Source: an uncultured Fulvivirga sp.
GTDB taxonomy: Bacteria; Bacteroidota; Bacteroidia; Cytophagales; Cyclobacteriaceae
DNA: 64,000 nt
Direction of reading: 5' to 3'
Assembly: GCA_947500555.1 (NCBI GenBank)
Contig: CANMSE010000003.1
Coordinates: 744,001-808,000 of the forward strand
Positions 18,941 to 27,915 of this stretch are shown in pieces. How positions within the stretch are numbered: position 1 is the stretch's first letter; each line of letters begins with the position of its first letter. The position numbers and the translations under genes were made by a program. The notes under the pieces are model-generated. The model did no database searches. It was not told where the DNA came from and was given only the letters and a program-made list of their open reading frames with translations.

Positions 18941-19729
18941 TTACCTTTTTATAAACTGCTCTTTCCGATTCTGGATAATCAGGTAATACTTACCTTGCTT
19001 TATATTCAAAAGCAGTATTTCTTTTCCTGAACCTTCCTTAATCACTTTACCAAAATAGTCCTGTATTGTATATTTAGTACTGTCAGAGAGTCTTAGAGAC
19101 GTTGTGGCTATCTTGGGGTAAAAGGTTATATAGTTTTCAGATGACTCATGCTCAAACTCCAAAGAATAAAAACTTCTTGCATCAAAACTGGAGTATCTTA
19201 CCCTATATTTATTTAAACCGATTTTGTGATTAGGAACTGCGGAATACCGATTAATATCAAAGTTTCCTTTACCTTGTAATGTATCGATAACAGCCCAATC
19301 TTTATTCTTCCATTTATGTTCAATAAAATACTGTCCATTTGGTAGTTCTCCTTTAGTCGACCAAACAATAGAATGATGATCCGCCTGAGCCATGAGAAAT
19401 TGAAAGTTTTGTGGTGCTTTCAATGCTTGTGGATTGACAATAGATGGTTCACAACCTTCGCTATACTCTATCCTTACCACTACTAAATCACCAATTTTCA
19501 AATAGGACAGATCAACTTTGTAAGCGCTTATCGTGGGATTATCAAATACCTTACGATCATTCACATAAACAGCTTCTGTACAGAACTTTTTGGAAGTCTT
19601 ATTAAAAGGATTTTGGACAAAAAGATCTCGGCCTTGATAATTTCCTGAAAGAACAATTTCACTAGCAAATACTTTTGTGTTGAAAAAGCACAACAGCACT
19701 AATAAACAAGTACGGCCTAATTGATTCAT
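18941..19729 (-). CDS. Secreted protein with T9SS-type C-terminal domain
   Basis: 262 residues with a signal peptide (~1-22, LLVLLCFFNTKVFA). The N-terminal half carries conserved-looking elements (SGNYQGRDLFVQNPF, KKFCTEAVYVND) and a later fibronectin-like stretch around LNKYRVRY. The last ~60 residues, from ITFYP onward, look like a short type A T9SS sorting domain with the typical DYFGKVI and GKYYLIIQ pattern. It lies 47 nt downstream of the MacB-like permease on the same strand and may be in its operon. I do not recognise a named family; similar short secreted proteins are widespread in Cytophagia. Exported or surface location is likely, function unknown. Confidence 0.6.
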   Translation of the reverse strand: MNQLGRTCLLVLLCFFNTKVFASEIVLSGNYQGRDLFVQNPFNKTSKKFCTEAVYVNDRKVFDNPTISAYKVDLSYLKIGDLVVVRIEYSEGCEPSIVNPQALKAPQNFQFLMAQADHHSIVWSTKGELPNGQYFIEHKWKNKDWAVIDTLQGKGNFDINRYSAVPNHKIGLNKYRVRYSSFDARSFYSLEFEHESSENYITFYPKIATTSLRLSDSTKYTIQDYFGKVIKEGSGKEILLLNIKQGKYYLIIQNRKEQFIKR

Positions 19730-19776
19730 ATCAACTAAATACGGAATAAATCAATGTTAAAAAAAGTGGTATGCTT

Positions 19777-21015
19777 TTATTCGAATCTTAATGACTCTAT
19801 TGGATCAAGTTTAGCGGCTTTGTTAGCAGGATAATAACCTGATATAAGGCCTACTACTATACATACTATGAGACCAACTAATACCCATGCCCAGGGAACA
19901 ACGAATCCATCAATGCCTACAACACTTGAAATGAGGTTGCCAATAGCAATTCCTAAAATGACTCCTGCTATTCCACCCAATAGACAAACTACAATAGCTT
20001 CTATTATGAATTGCTGTCTTATTCTTAAAGGAGTGGCACCCAGGGCCTTTCTAACGCCTACTTCTCTTGTACGCTCTGTAACAGAAACCAGCATGATGTT
20101 CATAAGCGCTATTGACGCTCCTAATAAAGTGATAAAACCTATACCAAAGCCTCCTAGTCTCATAACGCTCGTTATACTTTCCAGTCTATCTGCCAATGAT
20201 TCACTTTTCGCCAACTCAAAGCTATTGGCTTCTCCTAATTTATCTTGACGTATCTTTCTCATGATAGCCGTAGCCTCACCCATAGCCATTTCCATTTGTG
20301 TAGGGTCATCAATTCCGACTGTCATGCTGTAGCGTAATATTCTTGAAGAGCTTAATCGGCTTGCATTGATTACTGGAATCATAACCGAGTTATCGGGGCC
20401 GCCACCACCTCCTATCTGACCTCTTTCTTCAAGGACACCAATAATTAGATACTTATTGCCAAGTAAAGATATTTCTTGATTTAGTGGTTCTTCATTATCC
20501 TCAAATAGCGATTCAACCACATCCACTCCTATTATTGCGACATTGGTTCCATATTGAATTTCAATTGAGGAGAAATTTCGACCTTTTTCTATATTTAGCC
20601 CTTCCAGTGCTATATATTCTTCGTTCACTCCTCTTATTTGAACGTTCGGATTAGTCTTTTTTGATTTGTATTTGACTTCAGCTACACTGGTTACAAATGT
20701 CGACAAGCTAACGCTAGCCGGGTAGCGGTAATTCTCTATAAATCTGATTGACTCTTTCAAAGTCATTGGCGGTTGTCGTTTCTCTTGAACTCCACCACTT
20801 CGTCCACCTCTATTTCTTTTTGAATAAATATCAAATGTATTGACTCCTAATTCAGACAATGAATCTGTAACGGAATATTGAATTCCATCGATAGCAGTTA
20901 AAATACCAACCAACGAAGTGATACCAAGCGTAACTATTAATGCGGTAAGCACTGTTCTTAACAGATTGGCCTGAATAGACCGTAACCCCTCCTTAATATT
21001 TTCAACTAAATTCAT
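19777..21015 (-). CDS. MacB-like ABC transporter permease (FtsX superfamily)
   Basis: 412 residues in the MacB arrangement: an N-terminal membrane helix (~17-40, LRTVLTALIVTLGITS), a large periplasmic MacB_PCD domain (~45-270) with a Gly-rich insert (GQIGGGGGPDN), then three C-terminal helices of the FtsX domain (~280-405). The motif ERTREVGVRKALGATP is the classic coupling region. No ATPase or membrane-fusion gene is adjacent, so the partner must be encoded elsewhere. Family knowledge: type VII ABC mechanotransmission, exporting peptides or lipids or driving envelope processes. The substrate cannot be predicted. Confidence 0.92.
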   Translation of the reverse strand: MNLVENIKEGLRSIQANLLRTVLTALIVTLGITSLVGILTAIDGIQYSVTDSLSELGVNTFDIYSKRNRGGRSGGVQEKRQPPMTLKESIRFIENYRYPASVSLSTFVTSVAEVKYKSKKTNPNVQIRGVNEEYIALEGLNIEKGRNFSSIEIQYGTNVAIIGVDVVESLFEDNEEPLNQEISLLGNKYLIIGVLEERGQIGGGGGPDNSVMIPVINASRLSSSRILRYSMTVGIDDPTQMEMAMGEATAIMRKIRQDKLGEANSFELAKSESLADRLESITSVMRLGGFGIGFITLLGASIALMNIMLVSVTERTREVGVRKALGATPLRIRQQFIIEAIVVCLLGGIAGVILGIAIGNLISSVVGIDGFVVPWAWVLVGLIVCIVVGLISGYYPANKAAKLDPIESLRFE

Positions 21016-21132
21016 TACTACTGCATTATTATGAAACTAAAGTAATCAATAATCTCGTTGAATAAGTTGATAATTGTGTGATTAGACATAAATTATGTTT
21101 TATCGGTAATTTAGTAAGTTGAAATTTTTGAT

Positions 21133-22392
21133 ATGCGATTAATTCTCTCGTTTGTTTTAGTAATTCTAGTAGCCTCCAATTCTTTCGGTAGTTATCTTCT
21201 GATACCCATGGATGAAAAGCAATCAAATCATCTAAAGGCTTATGGCCTGGCCTATTGGGTACTTCAAAATGATATTGAGATAGACTGGTTGCTTAACTAT
21301 AGAGGGGGTAGTTTTATGGTCAAGTATTATCAGAAATTTGAAAATGAATTGATTATAAGGGGAGTGAGTTATGAGGTAATTTCAGATGCTCAATCCAATC
21401 AAATCGTCAAGGACATTGCCAGTCCATCCAATAACTCAGATGTGATGAGATTGGATAAATTTCCAAAGATTGCTGTTTATTCGCCTAAGAGTAAACTACC
21501 CTGGGATGATGCCGTTACTCTGGTTTTGACGTACGCTGAAATACCTTATGAAGTAATCTTTGATGATGAAGTATTAACGGGTGAATTGCCCACCTATGAT
21601 TGGTTGCATCTTCACCACGAAGACTTTACAGGACAATATGGTAAGTTTTATCGATCGTTCAAGAATATGCCCTGGTATATTGAGCAACAACGTGAATTTG
21701 AAGAGTCGGCAAGGAAACATGGTTTCAGTAAAGTCTCGCATCTAAAACTAGCCTCCGCAAAAAAAATAAAGGAATTTGTATTGGGTGGGGGTTTTCTTTT
21801 TGCCATGTGTTCTGCAACAGATACTTATGACATTGCTTTAGCGGGTGAGGGTGTTGATATGATTGACAGAATGTATGATGGAGATCCACCGGACCCACAA
21901 GCACAACAAAAGTTGAATTTCAGTAATACATTTGCCTTTGAAAATTTCAAATTAGAAAAAAATCCTTACGAGTATGAGTACTCCAGTCTGGACAATAATT
22001 TTGCGGATAGAGGATTGAGGGAAGAAAATGACTATTTCAATTTGTTTGAATTCTCTGCCAAATGGGATCCAATACCAACCATGCTAACACAAAATCACAC
22101 CAGAGTAATCAAAGGATTTTATGGTCAAACTACCGGATACAAAAAGAATTTAATCAAGCCTGATGTAGTTATAATGGGCGAAAACAGGTCAATAAAGGAA
22201 GCTAAATATCTACATGGCGTTTATGGGAAAGGGTTTTGGACTTTCTATGGCGGACATGACCCGGAAGACTACCAGCATCTAGTAAATGAAGAACCCACGG
22301 ATTTAAATCTTCACCCAAATTCACCTGGTTATCGATTGATTCTTAATAACATACTATTTCCCGCGGCCAAAAAGAAGAAGCAGAAAACTTAA
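21133..22392 (+). CDS. Conserved secreted protein, often named asparagine synthetase B-like
   Basis: 419 residues with a signal peptide (~1-19, SFVLVILVASNSFG). The family is well conserved in Bacteroidota, and databases commonly call it asparagine synthetase B. The sequence does not support that: the N-terminal Cys2 nucleophile of AsnB and a PP-loop are absent and the protein is exported. Visible landmarks are a central region around FPKIAVYSPKSKLPWDDA, an acidic/His stretch (YDWLHLHHEDFTG), a glycine loop GGGFLFAMCSATDTYD and YGGHDPEDYQH, suggestive of a class I amidotransferase-like (flavodoxin-like) fold with Cys in the nucleophile-elbow position. It is divergent from the permease gene, and its stop overlaps the convergent miaE stop by 4 nt. 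Enzymatic role not established. Confidence 0.65.
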   Translation: MRLILSFVLVILVASNSFGSYLLIPMDEKQSNHLKAYGLAYWVLQNDIEIDWLLNYRGGSFMVKYYQKFENELIIRGVSYEVISDAQSNQIVKDIASPSNNSDVMRLDKFPKIAVYSPKSKLPWDDAVTLVLTYAEIPYEVIFDDEVLTGELPTYDWLHLHHEDFTGQYGKFYRSFKNMPWYIEQQREFEESARKHGFSKVSHLKLASAKKIKEFVLGGGFLFAMCSATDTYDIALAGEGVDMIDRMYDGDPPDPQAQQKLNFSNTFAFENFKLEKNPYEYEYSSLDNNFADRGLREENDYFNLFEFSAKWDPIPTMLTQNHTRVIKGFYGQTTGYKKNLIKPDVVIMGENRSIKEAKYLHGVYGKGFWTFYGGHDPEDYQHLVNEEPTDLNLHPNSPGYRLILNNILFPAAKKKKQKT

Positions 22393-22982
22393 TGCATACG
22401 GTCTCCTCTTACTTCAAGAGTAGATATAATCTGAGCTTCCAGTTCCAAAATTTCTTTCCAACGCTTCATGACATAATCTTCAGATTTGTAAGTTTTGGCT
22501 AATTGAAGAAAGTTCTTGTAATGACCAGCTTCTGACACCATCAGCTCGTAATAAAACTTTTGCAAGTCTTCGTCTGGGATATGTTTCCAAAGTAGGCGAA
22601 AACGTTCACAACTCCTTGCTTCAATAAGAGCGTTCAACAAAAGTTTTTCAACAAGTTGCTCTTCTCTGCTTCCTCCTTTTTTTTCTATTTTACCCAAGGC
22701 AGCAACATATTCATCCTTTCGCTGACGCCCAAGCTTAAAGCCACGTTTGGTCAGCTCTTCTATTACTCTTTCAAAATGACTCCATTCTTCGGCTACAACA
22801 GGTGTCAATGTGGTGACTAATTCATCCTTATCAGGGTACTTGACAATTAGTGAAATACAAGACGATGCTGCCTTTTGCTCGCAGTAGGCATGATCAATCA
22901 AAATGTCTTCGATATTTTTTTCAGCAATATTGACCCACCGTGGATCCGTTGGAAGTTCTAATCCAAGTACATGTTTTTCCAT
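22389..22982 (-). CDS. miaE: tRNA-(ms2io6A) hydroxylase-like protein (MiaE family)
   Basis: 197 residues from the ATG at 22982, one base after the porin stop codon; a longer frame to 23012 would overlap the porin. The four-helix diiron fold of MiaE is evident: EE and ExxH metal ligands appear in AYCEQKA, EEWSHFERV, EARSCERF and SEAGHYKNF. Family knowledge: MiaE hydroxylates ms2i6A37 in tRNA in an O2-dependent reaction. It is the last gene of a minus-strand lpxK-porin-miaE run. The Bacteroidota members are annotated as MiaE-like, but the exact substrate has not been proven for all. Confidence 0.88.
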   Translation of the reverse strand: MEKHVLGLELPTDPRWVNIAEKNIEDILIDHAYCEQKAASSCISLIVKYPDKDELVTTLTPVVAEEWSHFERVIEELTKRGFKLGRQRKDEYVAALGKIEKKGGSREEQLVEKLLLNALIEARSCERFRLLWKHIPDEDLQKFYYELMVSEAGHYKNFLQLAKTYKSEDYVMKRWKEILELEAQIISTLEVRGDRMH

Positions 22983-22983
22983 C

Positions 22984-24921
22984 TTAGTCAAATAGCATCC
23001 AGTCAATTCCAAAATCCAAAATAGTTTCCTGTGCCGGGTAGAAAGGAGTCATGAAATAACCAGTTCCCTTAATTAATTCATAAACGTTATTAAATTTTAA
23101 AAACACTCGCCCCCTATTTATCTTAAGGTTGGCAAAAATATCTATGACTGGAAATGAATTGACTTGAAACTCTTCCTGAACATAAAATTGCATTGCCGAA
23201 GGGTCATAAGCATTAGCGAAGTAAGCTGATCTCTGATGAAAATCAATACCAGTTTGAAGCTGCAAATTTCCATCAAAAAGTATGTTATTATAGCTTAATT
23301 GAGTATTCACAAGAAATTCAGGTAATTGGATTGCATCAGCACTTCCACCAGATACATTGGAATAAATCACCTGACCAGTCAACATCAACTTTTTTAAAAA
23401 TCTATAGTTTAGTTTTAAATCCAACATTGACACACTTATATCTCCTGATTCTTGCACAGGTTGTAGAGTTTCCAAAGTAGGAATGCCAGAACTTGCTTCT
23501 TTAAAATATACATAGTCAGTAATAAGGTTGTAACTAATAGTAGGTTGAATACTAATTCCAACCAGATTGACGTCTAACCCGGCTTCAACTTTGGTGCTGA
23601 TGGTTGATTCAAAGTTATTAGACCATCCATTATGTCTACCCAAGTAGGCTCTTTGAGTATAAGAAGGCAAATAGCGAGCACTCGAACCTCTTGCAAAAAA
23701 CCAGGTATTTCTAAGCTCGGCATTTAGCCTGTAGTTTTCGCCTGACAGGTACTCCCCGGAAACCGTGATATAACTCAGTGAATCATTGCCAAACCTTAGG
23801 TTGAATCCTGCATAATTTTCCAAATAGTAAGTATCAAAAGCCAATGAATCCTCTTCAATATATTTGTAATCAAGGTTGACCTCTCGACCACGATAGTAAA
23901 AACTATAAAAAGTCTTACCTATATCTCCTTTTATACCCACCTCATGTTGACGGTAGATGATCTTTGTGAAATCTCTGATTGGTACACTATCAACAACCAC
24001 AGGACTAAAAAAGACTGAGTCTGTCTCAAGCCCATCTGTGATGGTATTGGTAAAATCGTTCCATTGCTTATACCTGTCGTAAACATGATAGAGTTGAACC
24101 TGTTCATTTACCTTATATTGTTGATAAACATGGTAGTTAGTTCTCAACTCGCTTGTTTCAGTTGCTGATAGATTAATTTGTCTATTCTCCTCAAAAAATT
24201 CCTGAAACGTACCTTGACCATTTAACAGTACTCCTCCACTTTCGTCTACAGTATGCCTGTTTCTGGAAAAATTACCGGTGATAAAGTATTTGCCATTCTT
24301 TGTAGAGTAGTTTCCATAAAAATTGTAATAAGTACCTAAAGCATTTCTGTCCCCGCGCCTCTCACGCTCTATTTGTTTGTCTATAAACAATCCCTTATAG
24401 CTAAACCCAACATTGGAGCGTTCGTCTATATTTCTTGTGTAGATAGCTTCTGTCATTGATCTACCCTGTCCACCCCATACAATTCCAAATTTGGAGTAAG
24501 GAGATTTAGTATTGACAATAGGTATGTCGCTAGGATTTAAGAAATATTCATCATAAAGAGTGAATCCAAGTCGTGCCCCAATAATATCAGGTGTTTGAGG
24601 GTAAATAGAGGTAATTGCCGTTCCAATATTTCCTAAATTTTGAAAAGTATTATTTCTTGAGGCTATGAATTGATACCTGTGAAAATTGATAATCGATGTA
24701 TCTAATACATTCCACTTGGGTTTATTTAATTTAATTGATTCCTCCGATGCTAACAGAACTGTTGTAGGACCATAAATTTGCTTAGTAGAGTCATCAAGGA
24801 CTGACGATCCTTTTGGCTTCTTCTGATCATCTTTTTTCAACAATTCTCTTGAGATCTGTGCACTAAGCTGTAAAAAGCCAGTAAAAAAGAATAAAGAAAA
24901 GAGTATCAAACGCATCCTCAC
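22984..24921 (-). CDS. Putative outer-membrane porin (Porin_10 family)
   Basis: 645 residues with a signal peptide ending LQLSAQ (~22). The N-terminal part contains the family hallmark region around QTPDIIGARLG and FGIVWGGQGRSMTEA. The remainder is a succession of amphipathic strands with aromatic girdles, ending in a C-terminal aromatic pattern (DFGIDWMLFD) typical of outer-membrane barrels. This matches the Bacteroidota-specific putative porin family (Pfam Porin_10). It lies 13 nt after lpxK, so it is probably co-transcribed with a lipid A enzyme. Transported solute unknown. Confidence 0.82.
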   Translation of the reverse strand: MRMRLILFSLFFFTGFLQLSAQISRELLKKDDQKKPKGSSVLDDSTKQIYGPTTVLLASEESIKLNKPKWNVLDTSIINFHRYQFIASRNNTFQNLGNIGTAITSIYPQTPDIIGARLGFTLYDEYFLNPSDIPIVNTKSPYSKFGIVWGGQGRSMTEAIYTRNIDERSNVGFSYKGLFIDKQIERERRGDRNALGTYYNFYGNYSTKNGKYFITGNFSRNRHTVDESGGVLLNGQGTFQEFFEENRQINLSATETSELRTNYHVYQQYKVNEQVQLYHVYDRYKQWNDFTNTITDGLETDSVFFSPVVVDSVPIRDFTKIIYRQHEVGIKGDIGKTFYSFYYRGREVNLDYKYIEEDSLAFDTYYLENYAGFNLRFGNDSLSYITVSGEYLSGENYRLNAELRNTWFFARGSSARYLPSYTQRAYLGRHNGWSNNFESTISTKVEAGLDVNLVGISIQPTISYNLITDYVYFKEASSGIPTLETLQPVQESGDISVSMLDLKLNYRFLKKLMLTGQVIYSNVSGGSADAIQLPEFLVNTQLSYNNILFDGNLQLQTGIDFHQRSAYFANAYDPSAMQFYVQEEFQVNSFPVIDIFANLKINRGRVFLKFNNVYELIKGTGYFMTPFYPAQETILDFGIDWMLFD

Positions 24922-24934
24922 AATAACTAGCTGA

Positions 24935-25972
24935 TTAGTCGGTATAGGTTTTAATGGAATTCAAAATCATATTATCAAAGACATTGCCATCTTTTATAAA
25001 ACTTGTTTTGATAGGTATGTAAAATAATGGCCAATGCTCGACAATGCCAAAGAGTTTGGAGTTCAAAAGTTTAACATAATCCTTCTCAGTTGTAATAATA
25101 CATTTGTTTTCTTGTTGAATTTGTCTGAATCTTTCTTCTATCAGGTTTAAATCTTGGGCTGTGTATGAATGATGATCGGGAAAATATAGGTCATCAGCCA
25201 GATTAAACTTTTCAGATACGTATTCAGTAAACGAAGCATTATTCGCCAAACCAGAAAACAAGAGAACATTATCCCCTAACTCGTTATCACCGTTTATAGA
25301 CATAGGGGCAGAATACTCTTGCTTAGCAAAAAAGATAGGTGCGCTTGAATATTCATTGATACCTTTCCTCACTTCATTAATACTGTTTTCAGTAAGTTCT
25401 TTCGGACATTTAGTGACGACTATGGCATCCGCTCTTTTAGCTCCTTTACGAGATTCACGTAGCATACCAAGCGGCATTATATAATCTTTGTAGAAAGGGC
25501 GTCTATAGTCACAAAGCAATATATTGAGCGATGGTTTAACATACCGATGCTGAAAAGCATCATCTAAGAGAATAACATCAGGGTTAGAATCTGCCAAAAT
25601 ATGAGGGATAGCCACTGCTCTTTCTTCACCAACGGTGACGGCTACGTTATCAAACTTTCTATAAATCTGAAAAGGTTCATCGCCAATAGTTTCTGCATTA
25701 TCATTTTCTGAGGCTACGCGAAAACCTTTACTCTTTCTACCGTAACCTCTACTCAACGTGGCTACTTTATTATGATCAGAAAGAAGTCGAATCAAATACT
25801 CGACCATCGGTGTTTTTCCAGTACCCCCTACAGTGAGGTTTCCCACTCCGATAATGTTAGACTGAAATTCGAATGATTTTTTATAATCTATATCAAAAAG
25901 ATAGTTACGAACGGAAGTCACTGTATTGTAGATACCTGCAAATGGATAAAGAAAGAGCTTTAAAATTCCCAT
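24935..25972 (-). CDS. lpxK: Tetraacyldisaccharide 4'-kinase LpxK
   Basis: 345 residues, near normal length. LpxK phosphorylates the 4' position of tetraacyldisaccharide-1-phosphate to form lipid IVA, at the inner face of the cytoplasmic membrane. Walker A GGTGKTP is at 49-55 within IGVGNLTVGGTGKTP; LSRGYGRKSKGF and the acidic DVILLDDAFQHR follow, all LpxK hallmarks. The C-terminal domain contains FPDHHSY and TTEKDYVKL. It is first in a minus-strand run with a porin and miaE, and divergent from the Nif3 gene with a ~60-nt intergenic region. Confidence 0.96.
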   Translation of the reverse strand: MGILKLFLYPFAGIYNTVTSVRNYLFDIDYKKSFEFQSNIIGVGNLTVGGTGKTPMVEYLIRLLSDHNKVATLSRGYGRKSKGFRVASENDNAETIGDEPFQIYRKFDNVAVTVGEERAVAIPHILADSNPDVILLDDAFQHRYVKPSLNILLCDYRRPFYKDYIMPLGMLRESRKGAKRADAIVVTKCPKELTENSINEVRKGINEYSSAPIFFAKQEYSAPMSINGDNELGDNVLLFSGLANNASFTEYVSEKFNLADDLYFPDHHSYTAQDLNLIEERFRQIQQENKCIITTEKDYVKLLNSKLFGIVEHWPLFYIPIKTSFIKDGNVFDNMILNSIKTYTD

Positions 25973-26033
25973 CAGTGAATGTCCGACCTGTTTAAATTTC
26001 TATAACTTTGAAAGATTGCAAAATTGGGTATTT

Positions 26034-27131
26034 ATGACCAGAATAAAAGATATAATTCAATATTTAGAAACAATAGCCCCTCCTTCTCTTCAGGAAAGTT
26101 ACGATAACAGTCAGTTGATTACTGGCAATCTTGAAACAGAAGTCACAGGTGTATTGATAACCCTAGACACAACAGAGGCAGTAGTTGATGAGGCTATAAA
26201 TATGGACTGCAATTTAATCATCTCACACCACCCCATAGTTTTCAAAGGGTTAAAATCATTTACTGGTAAAACATATGTAGAACGAACGGTCATACAAGCT
26301 ATAAAAAGGGATATTGCTATCTATGCCATACATACTAACCTAGATAACGTTCAAGAGGGTGTCAACAAAAAGATTTGTGACAAGCTTGGATTAATCAATA
26401 CACAAATCCTTTCTCCTAAATCAAGCGTGCTGAGTAAGCTTGTAACTTTTGTACCCAGCGAAAACTTAGAAAAAGTTAAGGATGCTTTATTCAACGCTGG
26501 AGCTGGTAACATAGGAAACTACTCAGATTGCAGTTTTTCTATAAATGGAGAAGGCCAATTTAAACCCAACAAAAAAGCCAACCCAAACATAGGCAGTGCT
26601 GAAGAATTAGAAAAAGTTAACGAAATACGATTAGAGGTATTAGTACCCTCCTATTTGAAAAATAAAGTACTGAAAGCCCTAAGAGAGGCTCACCCTTATG
26701 AAGAAGTAGCATATTACCTCAATACTTTGGATAATGCTCAACAAGATGTTGGTTCAGGGATGATGGGCGAGCTGACAGAATCGATCAGTTCTAAGGAGTA
26801 TCTAGAGCAGTTAAAATCAGATATGAACCTTAATGTTATACGGCATACTCATATCGTTAAGAAAAAGATAAAAAAGATAGCAGTCTGCGGAGGAGCCGGA
26901 AGTTTTTTACTAAAGGATGCTATCAATGCAGGAGCCGACTTATTTGTAAGCTCAGATTTTAAGTATCATGAGTTCTTTGATGCCGAAGATAAAATCATCA
27001 TTGCAGACATTGGACATTACGAAAGTGAGGTCTATACAAAAGAATTAATTTATGAGTTTTTAAGTGAAAAATTTAATACTTTTGCACTCAATTTGTCAAA
27101 GACCGTTACAAACCCTATTAGCTATCTATAA
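26034..27131 (+). CDS. Nif3-like dinuclear metal-centre hexameric protein
   Basis: 365 residues from the ATG at 26034. A TTG at 26016 is possible but lies too close to a TAACTTTG -7-like box at 26003-26010. Metal ligands are visible as ISHHPIVFKG (HH at 65-66) and HTNLDN (100-105), and a C-terminal ADIGHYESE. The central insertion (~135-240) corresponds to the PII/CutA1-like YqfO domain with HPYEEVAYYL. Family knowledge: the NIF3/YbgI/YqfO family is universal, with proposed GTP cyclohydrolase 1 type 2 activity, but the role is unsettled. It is followed 5 nt later by a CT398-like coiled-coil gene, a pairing typical of Bacteroidota. Confidence 0.93.
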   Translation: MTRIKDIIQYLETIAPPSLQESYDNSQLITGNLETEVTGVLITLDTTEAVVDEAINMDCNLIISHHPIVFKGLKSFTGKTYVERTVIQAIKRDIAIYAIHTNLDNVQEGVNKKICDKLGLINTQILSPKSSVLSKLVTFVPSENLEKVKDALFNAGAGNIGNYSDCSFSINGEGQFKPNKKANPNIGSAEELEKVNEIRLEVLVPSYLKNKVLKALREAHPYEEVAYYLNTLDNAQQDVGSGMMGELTESISSKEYLEQLKSDMNLNVIRHTHIVKKKIKKIAVCGGAGSFLLKDAINAGADLFVSSDFKYHEFFDAEDKIIIADIGHYESEVYTKELIYEFLSEKFNTFALNLSKTVTNPISYL

Positions 27132-27136
27132 ATTAC

Positions 27137-27913
27137 ATGGAAAATAACACCGTAGCACAAAAACTAGAAGCACTCGTAAAATTACAATCCATTGACACAA
27201 AATTAGACCAGCTTAAGAAATTAAGAGGTGATCTACCTGAAGAAGTTCAGGATCTAGAAGATGAACTTGAAGGTTATAACACTCGACTAGAGAGATTCAA
27301 TAATGAACTTGCTGAGTTTGAAGAAAGCATAAAAGCTAGCAAAACCGGAATAAAAGATGCTGAAAAGTTAATCACAAAGTATAACGATCAGCAAAAAAAT
27401 GTTCGTAACAATCGTGAATTTGATGCGATAACAAAAGAGGTTGAATTGCAAGAACTAGAAATTCAAATTCTTGAAAAGAAAATCACTTCTTCTGGTGAGA
27501 ATATAGAGAAGAAAAAAGAAGAAATCGCATCTCTGGAAGAGCAAATCAAAGAAAGAAACGCTGATCTTGATAGCAAAAAGCAAGAACTGGAAGAGATACT
27601 ATCGGACAGTAAAGATGAAGAGGCTAAACTAAATACAGATAGAGAAAAAGCCACTAAAAAAATTGAAGCTAAACTGCTGACTTACTACAACAAGCTTAGA
27701 GGTAATCTTTCTAACGGCCTTGCTGTTGTTACTGTCAAAAGAGGTGCTGCAGAAGGATGTAATATTGTTATTCCTCCACAGAAAATCGCTGAAATCAAAG
27801 AAAAGAAAAAGATTGTAATTGATGAGCACTCTGGACGAATTTTGGCCGATGTGGAAGTGATAGAAGTGGTAGAAGAAAAACCAAAAAGAACTACAAGAAA
27901 AAAGAAAGTCTGA
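27137..27913 (+). CDS. CT398-like coiled-coil protein lacking most zinc ligands
   Basis: 258 residues: a long antiparallel coiled coil (~5-185), then a small C-terminal domain with the family signature IPPQ (212-215) and SGRIL (232-236). In zinc-bearing relatives (zf-RING_7) this domain has two CxxC pairs. Here only Cys208 of the first pair is left, and the second pair is replaced by DEHSGR. Zinc binding is therefore unlikely, a substitution I believe is common in Bacteroidota. It ends in a basic tail (KPKRTTRKKKV). The gene is cotranscribed with the Nif3 gene. A nucleic-acid or chaperone-like role has been proposed for the family but is not established. Confidence 0.85.
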   Translation: MENNTVAQKLEALVKLQSIDTKLDQLKKLRGDLPEEVQDLEDELEGYNTRLERFNNELAEFEESIKASKTGIKDAEKLITKYNDQQKNVRNNREFDAITKEVELQELEIQILEKKITSSGENIEKKKEEIASLEEQIKERNADLDSKKQELEEILSDSKDEEAKLNTDREKATKKIEAKLLTYYNKLRGNLSNGLAVVTVKRGAAEGCNIVIPPQKIAEIKEKKKIVIDEHSGRILADVEVIEVVEEKPKRTTRKKKV

Positions 27914-27915
27914 GT

